Assembly (NCBI GenBank): GCA_910577175.1
Contig: CAJTLU010000005.1
Location: 62,001-126,000 of the forward strand
DNA length: 64,000 nucleotides
Reading direction: 5' to 3'
Origin: an uncultured Lachnospiraceae bacterium
GTDB lineage: Bacteria; Bacillota; Clostridia; Lachnospirales; Lachnospiraceae
Part shown: piece after piece, positions 39,762 through 48,197 of the stretch
Layout of the letters: each line of letters opens with the position of its first letter
Numbering within the stretch: the stretch's first letter is position 1
Translations under genes and position numbers: made by a program
The notes under the pieces: model-generated
Databases searched by the model: none
Seen by the model: the letters and a program-made list of their open reading frames with translations, nothing else
What the model was told of the DNA's origin: nothing

Positions 39762-41492
39762 TTACGCATCCACCTCCATAATAATCGGCAGAATCATCGG
39801 GTTACGTTTCATCTTCTTCCAGAGATAATCGCTCAGGGAATCCTTCATTGTATTCTTGATTTTGCCCCAGTCTGACATATTTTTTGACAGACACCGGTCT
39901 AACGCTTCAATGACTACCTCCCTTGCCTCGTCCATAAGATTCTCGGACTCCCTGACATAGACAAAGCCACGGGAAACAATATCCGGTCCTGCCAGAACCT
40001 CGTTTGTGTACCGCTGCAATGTCAGGACAATAATCAGCAGACCGTTTTCTGACAAATGCTGACGGTCGCGCAAAACGACATTGCCGACGTCGCCGACCCC
40101 GAGACCGTCCACAAAGATGCCCTGCGCTTCTACCTTATCTACGACGCTGCCGTTCTCCTCATCAAGCTCTAACACATCCCCGGAAGAGAGAATAAATACC
40201 CTTTCCTTGTCGATTCCCATGCTCTGCGCAAGCTGTCCGTGCGTCACACGATGGTGATACTCTCCATGCAGCGGAATCGCATACTTCGGCTTCGTCAGCG
40301 CATAAATCAGCTTGATTTCCTCCTGACAGGCGTGACCGGAAACGTGGGTGTCCTGCGTAATCACCTTTGCACCTTTTCTTGTCAGCTCATTGATAATCTT
40401 AGACACCTGCTTTTCGTTGCCCGGAATCGGATGCGAGCTTAAAATCACCACATCGCCCGGTACAATCGAAACCTTCTTGTGGGTGGAATTCGCCATACGG
40501 GAAAGCGCAGCCATTGCTTCTCCCTGGCTTCCGGTTGTAATCAGCACAAGCTTTTCGTCCGGATAATTTTTAATCTGCTCGATATCAATCATAATATTTT
40601 CCGGGATTTTGATATAACCGAGCTCCGCCGCCGTTGAGATAATATTGACCATACTGCGTCCTTCGATTACAACCTTGCGGTCATATTTCTCTGCCGTATA
40701 AATAATCTGCTGTACACGGTCCACATTGGAAGCAAAGGTTGCAACAATCAGACGATGGTTCATGCTTTCCGAAAAAATCGTATCAAACGTCTTTGCGACC
40801 GTACGCTCCGACATCGTAAAACCTGGGCGCTCTACGTTTGTAGAATCTGCTAACAGCGCCAATACACCTTTTTTCCCAAGCTCCGCCAGACGCTGCAAAT
40901 CAATCGTATCAGAAAACATCGGCGTATAATCTACTTTAAAATCGCCGGTATGCACAAGCGTTCCTACCGGCGTAAAAATCGCCAGTGCCGCCGCATCCGC
41001 AATGCTGTGATTTACACGGATAAACTCAATCCGGAAGGCTCCCAGGTTAATCGACTGTCCGTATTTAATTACCTTCCGCTTTGTCGTCTTCAGCAGATTG
41101 TGCTCCTTTAACTTATTGTCAATAATCCCGACTGTCAGCTTCGTTGCGTAAACCGGCACGTTCAGCTCTTTCAAAACATACGGAAGCGCACCGATGTGGT
41201 CCTCGTGCCCGTGGGTAATGACAAAGCCCTTCACCTTCTCTACGTTTTCCTTCAGGTATGTGATATCCGGAATGACAAGGTCGATGCCAAGCATATCATC
41301 CTCCGGAAACGCCAGACCACAATCCACAATAATAATGCTGTCCTCATATTCGTACGCCGTAATGTTCATGCCGATCTGTTCCAGTCCGCCAAGCGGAATA
41401 ATCCTCAGCCTTGACTTACTTACCAGATCCTCTTTTAAAAACTGTTCTTCCTCCAGTGCAGCCACTGCTGCCCTGACTCCTCTTCTTCTCAA
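39762..41492 (-). CDS. ribonuclease J
   Basis: 576 residues from a TTG at 41492, chosen because AGGAGG stands 8 nt upstream; an in-frame ATG at 41561 has no ribosome site. The metallo-beta-lactamase core has RLRIIPLGGLEQIGMNITAYEYED and the zinc motif THGHEDHIGALP. HTGDFKVDYTP and the beta-CASP region (LADSTNVERPGFTMSE...IVATFASNVDRVQQII, SSHPIPGNEKQV, HVSGHA) follow, then a C-terminal RNase J domain. It does 5'-to-3' exonucleolytic and endonucleolytic mRNA decay and rRNA maturation. It sits between DUF1292 and the MltG-like gene, an insertion relative to the Bacillus cluster. Confidence 0.94.
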   Translation of the reverse strand: MRRRGVRAAVAALEEEQFLKEDLVSKSRLRIIPLGGLEQIGMNITAYEYEDSIIIVDCGLAFPEDDMLGIDLVIPDITYLKENVEKVKGFVITHGHEDHIGALPYVLKELNVPVYATKLTVGIIDNKLKEHNLLKTTKRKVIKYGQSINLGAFRIEFIRVNHSIADAAALAIFTPVGTLVHTGDFKVDYTPMFSDTIDLQRLAELGKKGVLALLADSTNVERPGFTMSERTVAKTFDTIFSESMNHRLIVATFASNVDRVQQIIYTAEKYDRKVVIEGRSMVNIISTAAELGYIKIPENIMIDIEQIKNYPDEKLVLITTGSQGEAMAALSRMANSTHKKVSIVPGDVVILSSHPIPGNEKQVSKIINELTRKGAKVITQDTHVSGHACQEEIKLIYALTKPKYAIPLHGEYHHRVTHGQLAQSMGIDKERVFILSSGDVLELDEENGSVVDKVEAQGIFVDGLGVGDVGNVVLRDRQHLSENGLLIIVLTLQRYTNEVLAGPDIVSRGFVYVRESENLMDEAREVVIEALDRCLSKNMSDWGKIKNTMKDSLSDYLWKKMKRNPMILPIIMEVDA

Positions 41493-41772
41493 AAATGCTA
41501 CCTCCTGTTTTGGTGCATCGTAAAACAAAGCTTTCAAAAAGCCCTCGCAAATTTTTATCACGCACGCCCTGACACCATATGCCCTCCTGACACACGCGGC
41601 AGCCCAGGCTCCGCCGTCCTTTCCATGACGGCCGGGGCCGGAGTCCGCGCATGCTTTTGAGAAAGCATTACGGATTCTATTCTGTTTTATAATGCAGCTT
41701 TTAATAAATTATTCCCTGTTTTTTTTAAACAAACCCGAAATCCCGTAACAAAGCAGAGATTCCTGAATGGTT

Positions 41773-42054
41773 TTATTCCTTACTCATCACCAGTTCCGTA
41801 TCTTCTAAAATCTCACTGAACAAATCTGCAACTGCCTGCAGTTCTTTTTCATCCTCTACAATTTCGTAAACTGCCTCTGCTTCTCCCTCCGCCGAAACAT
41901 CTTTTAAAATCAATGCCTCTGTCTCCTCACCTTCAATATCATCCAGTACCAGAAGATAATCCGTCCCGTTGATACGGGTCTCCTCTACCACATGAAATAC
42001 TGCCTCGTCACCGTCCTCTGTTAAAAATGTAACGGTATCCTGCTTTCTTTCCAT
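41773..42054 (-). CDS. DUF1292 family protein (YrzB-like)
   Basis: 93 residues, acidic: VTFLTEDGDEAVFHVVEETRINGTDYLLVLDDIEGEETEALILKDVS...ELQAVADLFSEILED. It matches DUF1292 end to end. Family function is unknown, but it is nearly always next to ruvX and ireB in Firmicutes, as here, with the stop of ruvX directly adjoining its start. After it comes a 280-base gap holding the RNase J leader, in which I see only a GC-rich hairpin (CCGTC/GACGG) near 41620. Confidence 0.88.
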   Translation of the reverse strand: MERKQDTVTFLTEDGDEAVFHVVEETRINGTDYLLVLDDIEGEETEALILKDVSAEGEAEAVYEIVEDEKELQAVADLFSEILEDTELVMSKE

Positions 42055-42489
42055 TTAAACTTCCTTTCCGTAATTCAGCCGGTCCAAATATCCCTGCAAT
42101 ATTAAAACTGCTGCCAGTTTATCTATCACTGCCTTTTTCTTTTTCAGTCCTGCGCCGCCTGCCTCTAACGTACGATTCGCCTCGACCGTCGTCAGACGCT
42201 CGTCCTGCATCTCTACCGGAAGCCCGGTTCTCCGCCTCAGTGCCTCCGCAAACTCCTCCGCCTTTTTTGCGCGTTCCCCGATGGAATTGTTTAAGTGCTT
42301 CGGTAAGCCCACTACAATCCTCTCTACCTCGTATTCCTGTACCAGTTCCTCGATTCTCCGGTAAGTTTTGCGGAGCTGCAGCTCCTGCTCCCTCCGGATA
42401 GTTTCTATCCCCTGGGCAGTAAGCAAAAGCTCATCGCTGACTGCAACGCCGACCGTTGCCGCCCCGTAATCCAGACCCATAATCCGCAT
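42055..42489 (-). CDS. ruvX: RuvX/YqgF family Holliday-junction resolvase-like protein
   Basis: 144 residues, normal for RuvX. An RNase H-like fold: MRIMGLDYGAATVGVAVSDELLLTAQGIETI holds the first catalytic Asp, IVVGLPKHLNNSIGERAKKAEEFAEAL the second strand, and QDERLTTVEANRTL the Glu. It probably works in pre-16S rRNA 5'-end processing; a resolvase role is debated. It is in the conserved ireB-ruvX-DUF1292 order. The gap to ireB is 34 bp. Confidence 0.93.
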   Translation of the reverse strand: MRIMGLDYGAATVGVAVSDELLLTAQGIETIRREQELQLRKTYRRIEELVQEYEVERIVVGLPKHLNNSIGERAKKAEEFAEALRRRTGLPVEMQDERLTTVEANRTLEAGGAGLKKKKAVIDKLAAVLILQGYLDRLNYGKEV

Positions 42490-42523
42490 ACCTTACCTGC
42501 CTCTCAAATCACACCGCCAGACC

Positions 42524-42781
42524 TTACAGTTCCCGCTTAATATAATTACACAAAAGCTCTTCAATAATCTCGTCGCGCTCTACTTTCATAATCAGGCTCC
42601 GCGCATTCTCATAGCTGGTAATATACGTCGGGTCACCGGACATAATATAACCTACAATCTGATTTACCGGATTGTACCCCTGCTCTGTCAGTGCATGATG
42701 TACCGCTGCTAATATTTCCCGCACGTTCGGCGCGGTATTCTTTTCCACCTTAAAAAACTGTGTATGATTCACCTCATGCAT
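42524..42781 (-). CDS. IreB family regulatory phosphoprotein
   Basis: 85 residues from the ATG at 42781 (GAGGAG 9 nt upstream); a TTG 21 bases further up is less likely. The sequence QFFKVEKNTAPNVREILAAVHHALTEQGYNPVNQIVGYIMSGDPTYITSYENARSLIMKVERDEIIEELLCNYI is typical of the family (formerly UPF0297/DUF965). In Enterococcus, IreB is phosphorylated by the PASTA kinase IreK and modulates cephalosporin resistance. It is first in the ireB-ruvX-DUF1292 group. Confidence 0.92.
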   Translation of the reverse strand: MHEVNHTQFFKVEKNTAPNVREILAAVHHALTEQGYNPVNQIVGYIMSGDPTYITSYENARSLIMKVERDEIIEELLCNYIKREL

Positions 42782-42876
42782 AAGTCTGCGCTCCTCTGTC
42801 AAAAATTACTGTTACCTTTTGTCCTATTAGACTTTATGATAATATATTTTTGGAAAAATTTCAATACATTTCCATC

Positions 42877-42897
42877 CCGAGTTTCCGCATTTTTTAG
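42877..42897. repeat. solo terminus of the palindromic MITE-like family
   Basis: CCCGAGTTTCCGCATTTTTT matches the left end of the 250-bp elements and nothing more. It is a remnant in the gap between ireB and mtaB. Confidence 0.5.
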
Positions 42898-42909
42898 AGA
42901 ACATCCTTT

Positions 42910-44352
42910 TCAACCCTTCGGAGCAGCCAGTTCCGCCACGACGGAATCCTTTATTCTGACAGCCGAAAGCCGTACCGCCGCTGTTTCATTCGGCTGCAGA
43001 ACGTACTGCCCGTCTACCGGAAGGGCCACCTTAAGATAACGTGTTGTGTGCCCCGTCAGATACCGCTTTCCGTCTATTCGGATTTCCTCCTCAAACAGCA
43101 CCGGCTCCACAGCCCCCAAGAAATTTCTCCGGTATTCCTCCTCCAGCTCACTTTCCAACTCTGACAGCTCCGCGCTGCGCTGCGCCTTTACCGGCTCCGG
43201 TATCTGAGCCTCCATCCGGTCCGCTGCAGTTCCTGCACGTCTGGAATACTTGAAAATATGAATCTTAGAAAATCCAATTTCCTTTGCGAACCGTATAGTC
43301 TCCCCAAATTCCTCTTTTGTCTCGCCGGGAAAACCGACAATGATATCTGTCGTCACCGCAGGCAATTCAAAATGGCGGCGCAGCCGCCCGACTGCCTCCC
43401 GGTACTCCGCGGTTGTATACTTCCGGTTCATCCGTCTTAGCGTCGCGTCACAGCCGCTTTGCAGGGAAAGATGAAAGTGCGGACAAAGCTTTGACAGCTT
43501 TGCAAGCTCCGCGGCAAACGCCTCTGTCATAATCCGCGGCTCCAGCGAACCAAGCCGGATTCTCTCAATTCCCGGGAACTTCTGCACCTCTTTTAACAGG
43601 GCAAGCAGTGGCAGTACCGTTTCTTCTGCCGCTTCCCCTGCGGCTAGCGCCGCATCAAACCCGGAAGCCGTCTCCGCACCTGCTCCGGCGTCTTTTCCTC
43701 TGTCAAGACCATAGGAGGAAAGATGAATCCCGGTCAGCACTACTTCCCGGTAGCCCTCCGCTGCCAGCCGCCTTATCTCGGCAAGCACCTCCTCCATCCC
43801 ACGGGAACGTACCCGCCCGCGCACATATGGGATAATACAATAGCTGCAGAACTGGTTGCAGCCGTCCTCTATCTTAATATATGCCCTGGTGCGTTCCGTT
43901 ACTGTCTCAATCGGCAGCTCTTCAAACCGCTGTTCCTTTGCGATATCTAAAAGGGCATGGCTGTGTTTTGTATCCCTTTGCCTGAATACGGCTTCTACCA
44001 GCTCTACAATTTCTGCCTTCCGGTTATTGCCGACGACAAGGTCCACGCCGTCCTTTTCTCCCAGACGCTCTCCTGCCGCCTGCGCATAACACCCCGCCGC
44101 CACCACCAATGCGCCGTTTCCTCTTTTTTTTGCGCGGTGCAGCATCTGTCTGGATTTCCGGTCGGCAATATTGGTCACAGAACAAGTATTGACAATGTAA
44201 ATATCGGCTTCCTCTTCAAACTCTGTCTCTATGGCGCCAGCCTTTAAAAACAACTCGCGCATCCCTTCCGTTTCATAGGAATTTACCTTACAGCCGAGCG
44301 TCAGAAAGGCAACCCGTTTTCCTTTCATAAGCCCATTGTGCTCTTTTTCCAT
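42910..44352 (-). CDS. mtaB: tRNA (t6A37) methylthiotransferase MtaB
   Basis: 480 residues from the ATG at 44352 (AAGGAGG 6 nt upstream). The N-terminal UPF0004 domain starts VAFLTLGCKVNSYETEGM with three Cys for the auxiliary cluster, and TCSVTNIADRKSRQM follows. The radical-SAM motif is CNQFCSYC within IKIEDGCNQFCSYCIIPYVRGRVRSR. A TRAM domain closes the protein. It makes ms2t6A37 in tRNA-Lys. The GKVNSYE-type start separates MtaB from MiaB. A 30-residue Ala/Gly/Glu-rich insert after HLSSYGLDRG is not usual. Its place near the dnaJ-prmA-rsmE block agrees with Bacillus yqeV. Confidence 0.93.
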   Translation of the reverse strand: MEKEHNGLMKGKRVAFLTLGCKVNSYETEGMRELFLKAGAIETEFEEEADIYIVNTCSVTNIADRKSRQMLHRAKKRGNGALVVAAGCYAQAAGERLGEKDGVDLVVGNNRKAEIVELVEAVFRQRDTKHSHALLDIAKEQRFEELPIETVTERTRAYIKIEDGCNQFCSYCIIPYVRGRVRSRGMEEVLAEIRRLAAEGYREVVLTGIHLSSYGLDRGKDAGAGAETASGFDAALAAGEAAEETVLPLLALLKEVQKFPGIERIRLGSLEPRIMTEAFAAELAKLSKLCPHFHLSLQSGCDATLRRMNRKYTTAEYREAVGRLRRHFELPAVTTDIIVGFPGETKEEFGETIRFAKEIGFSKIHIFKYSRRAGTAADRMEAQIPEPVKAQRSAELSELESELEEEYRRNFLGAVEPVLFEEEIRIDGKRYLTGHTTRYLKVALPVDGQYVLQPNETAAVRLSAVRIKDSVVAELAAPKG

Positions 44353-44436
44353 CACTGCCCTCCTTTCTTCCATAAATTTTCGTACATTTAAATAATTCCC
44401 GACAAAATTAACTAAATTTTTTATTCGTTTTATATA

Positions 44437-44465
44437 TTGACATTTTCAGCTTCAAACGGTACTAT
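44437..44465 (+). promoter_or_regulatory. promoter of the HPr-like gene
   Basis: -35 TTGACA (44437-44442), 17-base spacer, -10 TACTAT (44460-44465), followed about 50 bases later by the ribosome site AGAAGGAGG and the ATG. Confidence 0.7.
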
Positions 44466-44530
44466 ATAGGTATAAGGCTAACTCACAAAGAGTAATCTAT
44501 AGTCAAAAATATAAAGAAGGAGGCACTACT

Positions 44531-44764
44531 ATGAAGACCGTTAAAATTTCTTTAAACTCCATCGACAAGGTAAAGGCTTTCGTAAATGAAATCACGAAGT
44601 TTGATTCCGATTTCGATTTAGTTTCCGGAAGATACGTCATCGATGCCAAGTCTATCATGGGTATTTTCAGCTTAGACCTTTCCAAGCCGATTGACCTGAA
44701 TGTCCATGCGCAGGACAACCTGGACGATGTTCTGGCAGCGTTGGCGCCTTATATCGTAGAGTAA
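44531..44764 (+). CDS. HPr-like protein lacking the phosphoryl-acceptor histidine
   Basis: 77 residues. The second half SGRYVIDAKSIMGIFSLDLSKPIDL is a clear HPr match, including the regulatory serine of KSIMG. The N-terminal segment that should read GLHARPA is instead ISLNSIDKVKAFVNEI, with no His, so PTS phosphotransfer from enzyme I is not possible. Such proteins may be sensors or targets of HPr kinase or simply divergent paralogues. It stands alone on the plus strand with its own promoter and terminator. Confidence 0.85.
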   Translation: MKTVKISLNSIDKVKAFVNEITKFDSDFDLVSGRYVIDAKSIMGIFSLDLSKPIDLNVHAQDNLDDVLAALAPYIVE

Positions 44765-44797
44765 TAAAGCAGCAAAGGTATATCTGTTACAGACGGG

Positions 44798-44831
44798 GAG
44801 GCTGTCGCATCAAGCGCAGTCTCTTTTCTTA
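44798..44831 (+). terminator. terminator of the HPr-like gene
   Basis: GAGGCTGTCGC, loop ATCAA, GCGCAGTCTC, then TTTTCTTATC. The stem has two mismatched or wobble pairs. Confidence 0.75.
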
Positions 44832-44861
44832 TCTCCCCTCTTTTCCGCAAAGGGGTGCCTC

Positions 44862-44912
44862 CTTGAATTTCCGCATGTTGTCCCGGCAGCTATGCAGCGG
44901 GACACGTCCTAA
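44862..44912. repeat. collapsed remnant of the palindromic MITE-like family
   Basis: CTTGAATTTCCGCATG followed directly by GTCCCGGCA...TGCAGCGGGAC, a small hairpin. Only terminus and outer arms remain, and the core is gone. Confidence 0.5.
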
Positions 44913-44920
44913 GCCGTCCT

Positions 44921-46099
44921 CTATGGCTCTACCAATATCGTCTCGGTCGTCTCAAGCGCAGTCTTCACCAAATCTTCCATCACGCCCGAAAGCATCTCCT
45001 CCGACTTTTCAATCGCCGGCAGCACCGGCTTTGTCACCGGATGCTTTGCCACGAAAATCGTACAGCAGTCCTCGTACGGCAGAATCGAAGTTTCAAACGT
45101 AGCAATCTTCTTTGCAATTTCCACGATTTCCACCTTGTCAAAGCCGATTAACGGCCGGTATACCGGCAGCTCACAGACTGCATTCGTCGTCAGAAGGCTC
45201 TGCATGGTCTGGCTCGCTACCTGTCCGATGCTCTCCCCGGTCACCAGACCAAGGCAGTTATCCTTTTTTGCAAAATGCTCCGCAATCCGCATCATATAGC
45301 GGCGCATAATAATTGTCAGCTCCTCATGCGGGCACTTCTCATAAATGGCAAGCTGGATTTCCGTAAAATTGATAATATGCAAACGAATCGGCCCGGTATA
45401 ACGGCTCACGAGCCGGGCAAGGTCTATTACCTTTTCCTTTGCGCGTTCACTCGTATAAGGCGGCGCATGGAAATAGGCGGCTTCCAGCTCCACGCCGCGC
45501 TTGGAAATCATATAGCCCGCCACCGGACTGTCAATCCCGCCGGAAAGCAGCAGCATTGCCCTTCCGCTGGTTCCGACCGGCATTCCTCCCGGTCCTGCCA
45601 ATACCTTGGAATACAGATACGCCCGGTTGCGGATTTCTACCGTAATCACTTCCTGTGGATTGTGCACGTCCACGGAAAGCTCCGGAAAATGCTCTAACAG
45701 ATACCCTCCGAGATCGGCACACATCTCCGGAGAAGTCACCGGATAGTGCTTGTCCGCACGTTTTGCTGCTACCTTAAACGTAAAATTCTTCCGGGGATAC
45801 ATCTTTTCCACAAAATCCACCACAGCCTGCTTTACGGTTTCCCATTCGGTGCTCTCTACCACCTCTACCGGGCAAAAACCAGACACGCCAAAGACACGTC
45901 CGAGCGCCTCAACGGTATCTTCGTAGTCATAGCCCTCCGGGCATTCCACAAAAATCCTTCCCTGCTCACGGGTCACCTTATACTCTCCCAAAGGCTTTAA
46001 CTTCTCCAGCACGCGGTCCCGCAGCGCATTCTCGAAAATATGACGGTTATTTCCTTTTAAACCGATTTCACCGTATTTTACTAAAAAAGCCTGATACAT
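44921..46099 (-). CDS. thiI: tRNA 4-thiouridine synthase ThiI
   Basis: 392 residues, the short ThiI form without a rhodanese tail. An N-terminal ferredoxin-like and THUMP region (GRIFVECPEGYDYEDTVEAL...KNFTFKVAAKRADKHYPVTSPEM) precedes the PP-loop LLLSGGIDSPVAGYMISKRGVELEAAYFHAPPYTS. Conserved PYEDCCTIFVAKHP is near the end. It transfers sulfur to U8 of tRNA. It follows the cysteine desulfurase gene by 39 bp, which supplies the persulfide. Without rhodanese, sulfur transfer must use another Cys, as in Bacillus. Confidence 0.94.
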   Translation of the reverse strand: MYQAFLVKYGEIGLKGNNRHIFENALRDRVLEKLKPLGEYKVTREQGRIFVECPEGYDYEDTVEALGRVFGVSGFCPVEVVESTEWETVKQAVVDFVEKMYPRKNFTFKVAAKRADKHYPVTSPEMCADLGGYLLEHFPELSVDVHNPQEVITVEIRNRAYLYSKVLAGPGGMPVGTSGRAMLLLSGGIDSPVAGYMISKRGVELEAAYFHAPPYTSERAKEKVIDLARLVSRYTGPIRLHIINFTEIQLAIYEKCPHEELTIIMRRYMMRIAEHFAKKDNCLGLVTGESIGQVASQTMQSLLTTNAVCELPVYRPLIGFDKVEIVEIAKKIATFETSILPYEDCCTIFVAKHPVTKPVLPAIEKSEEMLSGVMEDLVKTALETTETILVEP

Positions 46100-46138
46100 A
46101 AATCCTCCTTCTTTTTCCCTGGCAGAAGCCCTCCCCGC

Positions 46139-47338
46139 TTACCGGCGTGAAAAGCGCCTGAGCTGCGGCAGCAGCTCCTTTAATACCGTCAGCGTATATT
46201 CTAACTCCTCCTTTGTGGTATCCTTACAGAAGCTGAACCGCACCGTTGCATCCAAAAGCTCTTTTTCTACCCCGATTGCCTTTAACGTACCGCTTACCGC
46301 AGGATGATTGGAGGAACACGCCGAACCGGAGGAAACGTAAATTCCCCGTTCCTCTAACGCATGCAACAGCACCTCGCTCCGCACCCCGGCAAATCCGACG
46401 CTCATAATATGCGGCGCCAGACGATGCAGACGTTCTTTCTGCTCTTCTTCACCAAACGCTTCTCCGTTTCTTTGGTCCGCCAGATGCAGCGTTACGCCGT
46501 CCAATGCCGACAGGCCCTGCGCAAAATACTCCTTCAGCGCATAACAGTGCTTCTGTACCTCTTCCATCCGTTCGCATGCCAGCGCCGCAGCAAGACCGGT
46601 TCCGGCAATTCCTGGCACGTTTTCCGTACCGGAACGCATTCCCTTCTGCTGCCCGCCGCCGTACAAAAGCGGCTTTATTTTCGTTTTTTCCCGGACGTAC
46701 AAAAAGCCGCATCCCTTCGGCCCGTGAAGCTTATGGGCGCTGACCGAAAGCAAATCGATATTCTGCCGCTTCGGGTAAATCCGGTATTTTCCGTAAGCCT
46801 GTATCGCGTCCACATGAAATACAATCTCCGGATGATAGTCCTTTACTGCCGCGCCGAATGCCGCGACATCCTGTACCGCTCCCACCTCGTTGTTGACCGC
46901 CATTACCGAAACCAGCACCGTATCCGGCGAAAGCGCCTCCCGCAGCGCTTCTACGGAAACGCTCCCGTCCGGAGCCGGCGCAAGGTAGGTCACACGAAAG
47001 CCAAGCTCCTCCAAAAAGAACAGTGGCTGATACACGGAAGCATGTTCAAAGGAAGTCGTAATAATATGCATTCCCCTGCGCCTATTGGCAAGTGCCGTAC
47101 CAATGAGCGCCATATTGTTGGACTCCGTTCCTCCGGAGGTAAACAGAATTTCCTCGGGCTTACACTTTAGTGTAGCCGCAATCCGCTCCTTCGCGGTTTT
47201 TATGTGGCGCTCCGCCTCCATCCCTTTCTTGTGGCGGGAAGACGGATTCCCGAAATCCTCCTGATATACCCGGTTCATCAGGGCAAGCACTTCCCCGTCT
47301 ATCCGCGTCGTTGCCGCATTATCCAAATATGCTTCCAT
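46139..47338 (-). CDS. cysteine desulfurase (NifS/IscS-like)
   Basis: 399 residues. MEAYLDNAATTRIDGEVLALM is the family start, FTSGGTESNNMAL the PLP pocket, SVSAHKLHGPKGCGFLYV the PLP lysine, and SSGSACSSNHPAVSGTLKA the mobile persulfide Cys loop. It strips sulfur from cysteine as an enzyme-bound persulfide. The placement directly before thiI suggests a NifZ-like role dedicated to tRNA thiolation. A general iron-sulfur role cannot be excluded. Confidence 0.93.
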   Translation of the reverse strand: MEAYLDNAATTRIDGEVLALMNRVYQEDFGNPSSRHKKGMEAERHIKTAKERIAATLKCKPEEILFTSGGTESNNMALIGTALANRRRGMHIITTSFEHASVYQPLFFLEELGFRVTYLAPAPDGSVSVEALREALSPDTVLVSVMAVNNEVGAVQDVAAFGAAVKDYHPEIVFHVDAIQAYGKYRIYPKRQNIDLLSVSAHKLHGPKGCGFLYVREKTKIKPLLYGGGQQKGMRSGTENVPGIAGTGLAAALACERMEEVQKHCYALKEYFAQGLSALDGVTLHLADQRNGEAFGEEEQKERLHRLAPHIMSVGFAGVRSEVLLHALEERGIYVSSGSACSSNHPAVSGTLKAIGVEKELLDATVRFSFCKDTTKEELEYTLTVLKELLPQLRRFSRR

Positions 47339-47365
47339 GCGCTCTCCTGTTCCTTTTTCCGCATT

Positions 47366-48145
47366 CTATTCCTGTTCCGCCCCGCAGGACGAAGTTTCCT
47401 GTTCCTTTGCACACTCAATCGAAAGCATCAGCGCCGACAGCATGGAAAGTCCTGCCGTCTCGGTCCGCAGAATCCTTCTTCCGAGGGAAAGACACGCTGC
47501 CCCCTTCGCAAGAAGCTCTGCTGCCTCCTCCTCTGTAAAGCCGCCCTCCGGTCCTACAAAAATACCAATGCTTCTCTTTTGGGGCGCATCCTTTAAACAC
47601 TCTGCCAGCGGATGCATCCCGTGTGCATTCTCATACAAAATCAAATTATACTCTATATTTTCCATCTGTGCAAGAGCCTCTTTCCATGTGCGGACCGGAG
47701 CAACCTCCGGTATCACACCCCGGCCTGACTGCTTTGCCGCGCTTTCTGCAATCGCCTGCCATCTGGCAAGTTTCTTTTCCTCTCTGCCGCCCTCTGTTTT
47801 TACAATCGTACGCTTTGTCACTACCGGCACAATTTCTGCCGCGCCAAGCTCCACAGCCTTTTGGATAATCAGCTCCATCTTATCCTTCTTCGGAAGCCCC
47901 TGGAACAGTACAAGCCGCACCGGAAGCTCCGTTTCGGAAGGGCGCTCCTCCAAAACGGCGGCAAGAAGATTCCGCTCCCGCATCCCTGCAAGCTCACACA
48001 GGTAATCGGTTCCTTCCCCGTCACACAAAATAAACTTTTCTCCGTTTCGGATACGCAGCACATTTTTGATATGGTTGACATCCTCGCCTATAATTTCAAT
48101 CGTGTCCCCCTGCTTCTGTGATGCTCCGATATAAAAACGATACAT
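47366..48145 (-). CDS. rsmE: 16S rRNA m3U1498 methyltransferase
   Basis: 259 residues. It starts MYRFYIGASQKQGDTIEIIGEDVNHIKNVLRIRNGEKFILCDGEG, then the SPOUT core with QGLPKKDKMELIIQKAVELGAAEIVPVVTKRTIVK, and the knot IGIFVGPEGGFTEEEA with LGRRILRTETAGLSML. It methylates U1498 of 16S rRNA. It follows prmA by 52 bp, the usual Firmicutes order. Confidence 0.95.
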   Translation of the reverse strand: MYRFYIGASQKQGDTIEIIGEDVNHIKNVLRIRNGEKFILCDGEGTDYLCELAGMRERNLLAAVLEERPSETELPVRLVLFQGLPKKDKMELIIQKAVELGAAEIVPVVTKRTIVKTEGGREEKKLARWQAIAESAAKQSGRGVIPEVAPVRTWKEALAQMENIEYNLILYENAHGMHPLAECLKDAPQKRSIGIFVGPEGGFTEEEAAELLAKGAACLSLGRRILRTETAGLSMLSALMLSIECAKEQETSSCGAEQE

Positions 48146-48197
48146 AGCTTCCCCTTTCCGGAATGAATCTTATGTCTCCGTGTACCACAGCCGCGCC

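Noticed and set aside
41493..41561. ATG at 41561 as the start of RNase J
   Set aside because: No ribosome site there. The TTG at 41492 has AGGAGG at proper spacing, and the conserved RNase J core begins shortly after it.
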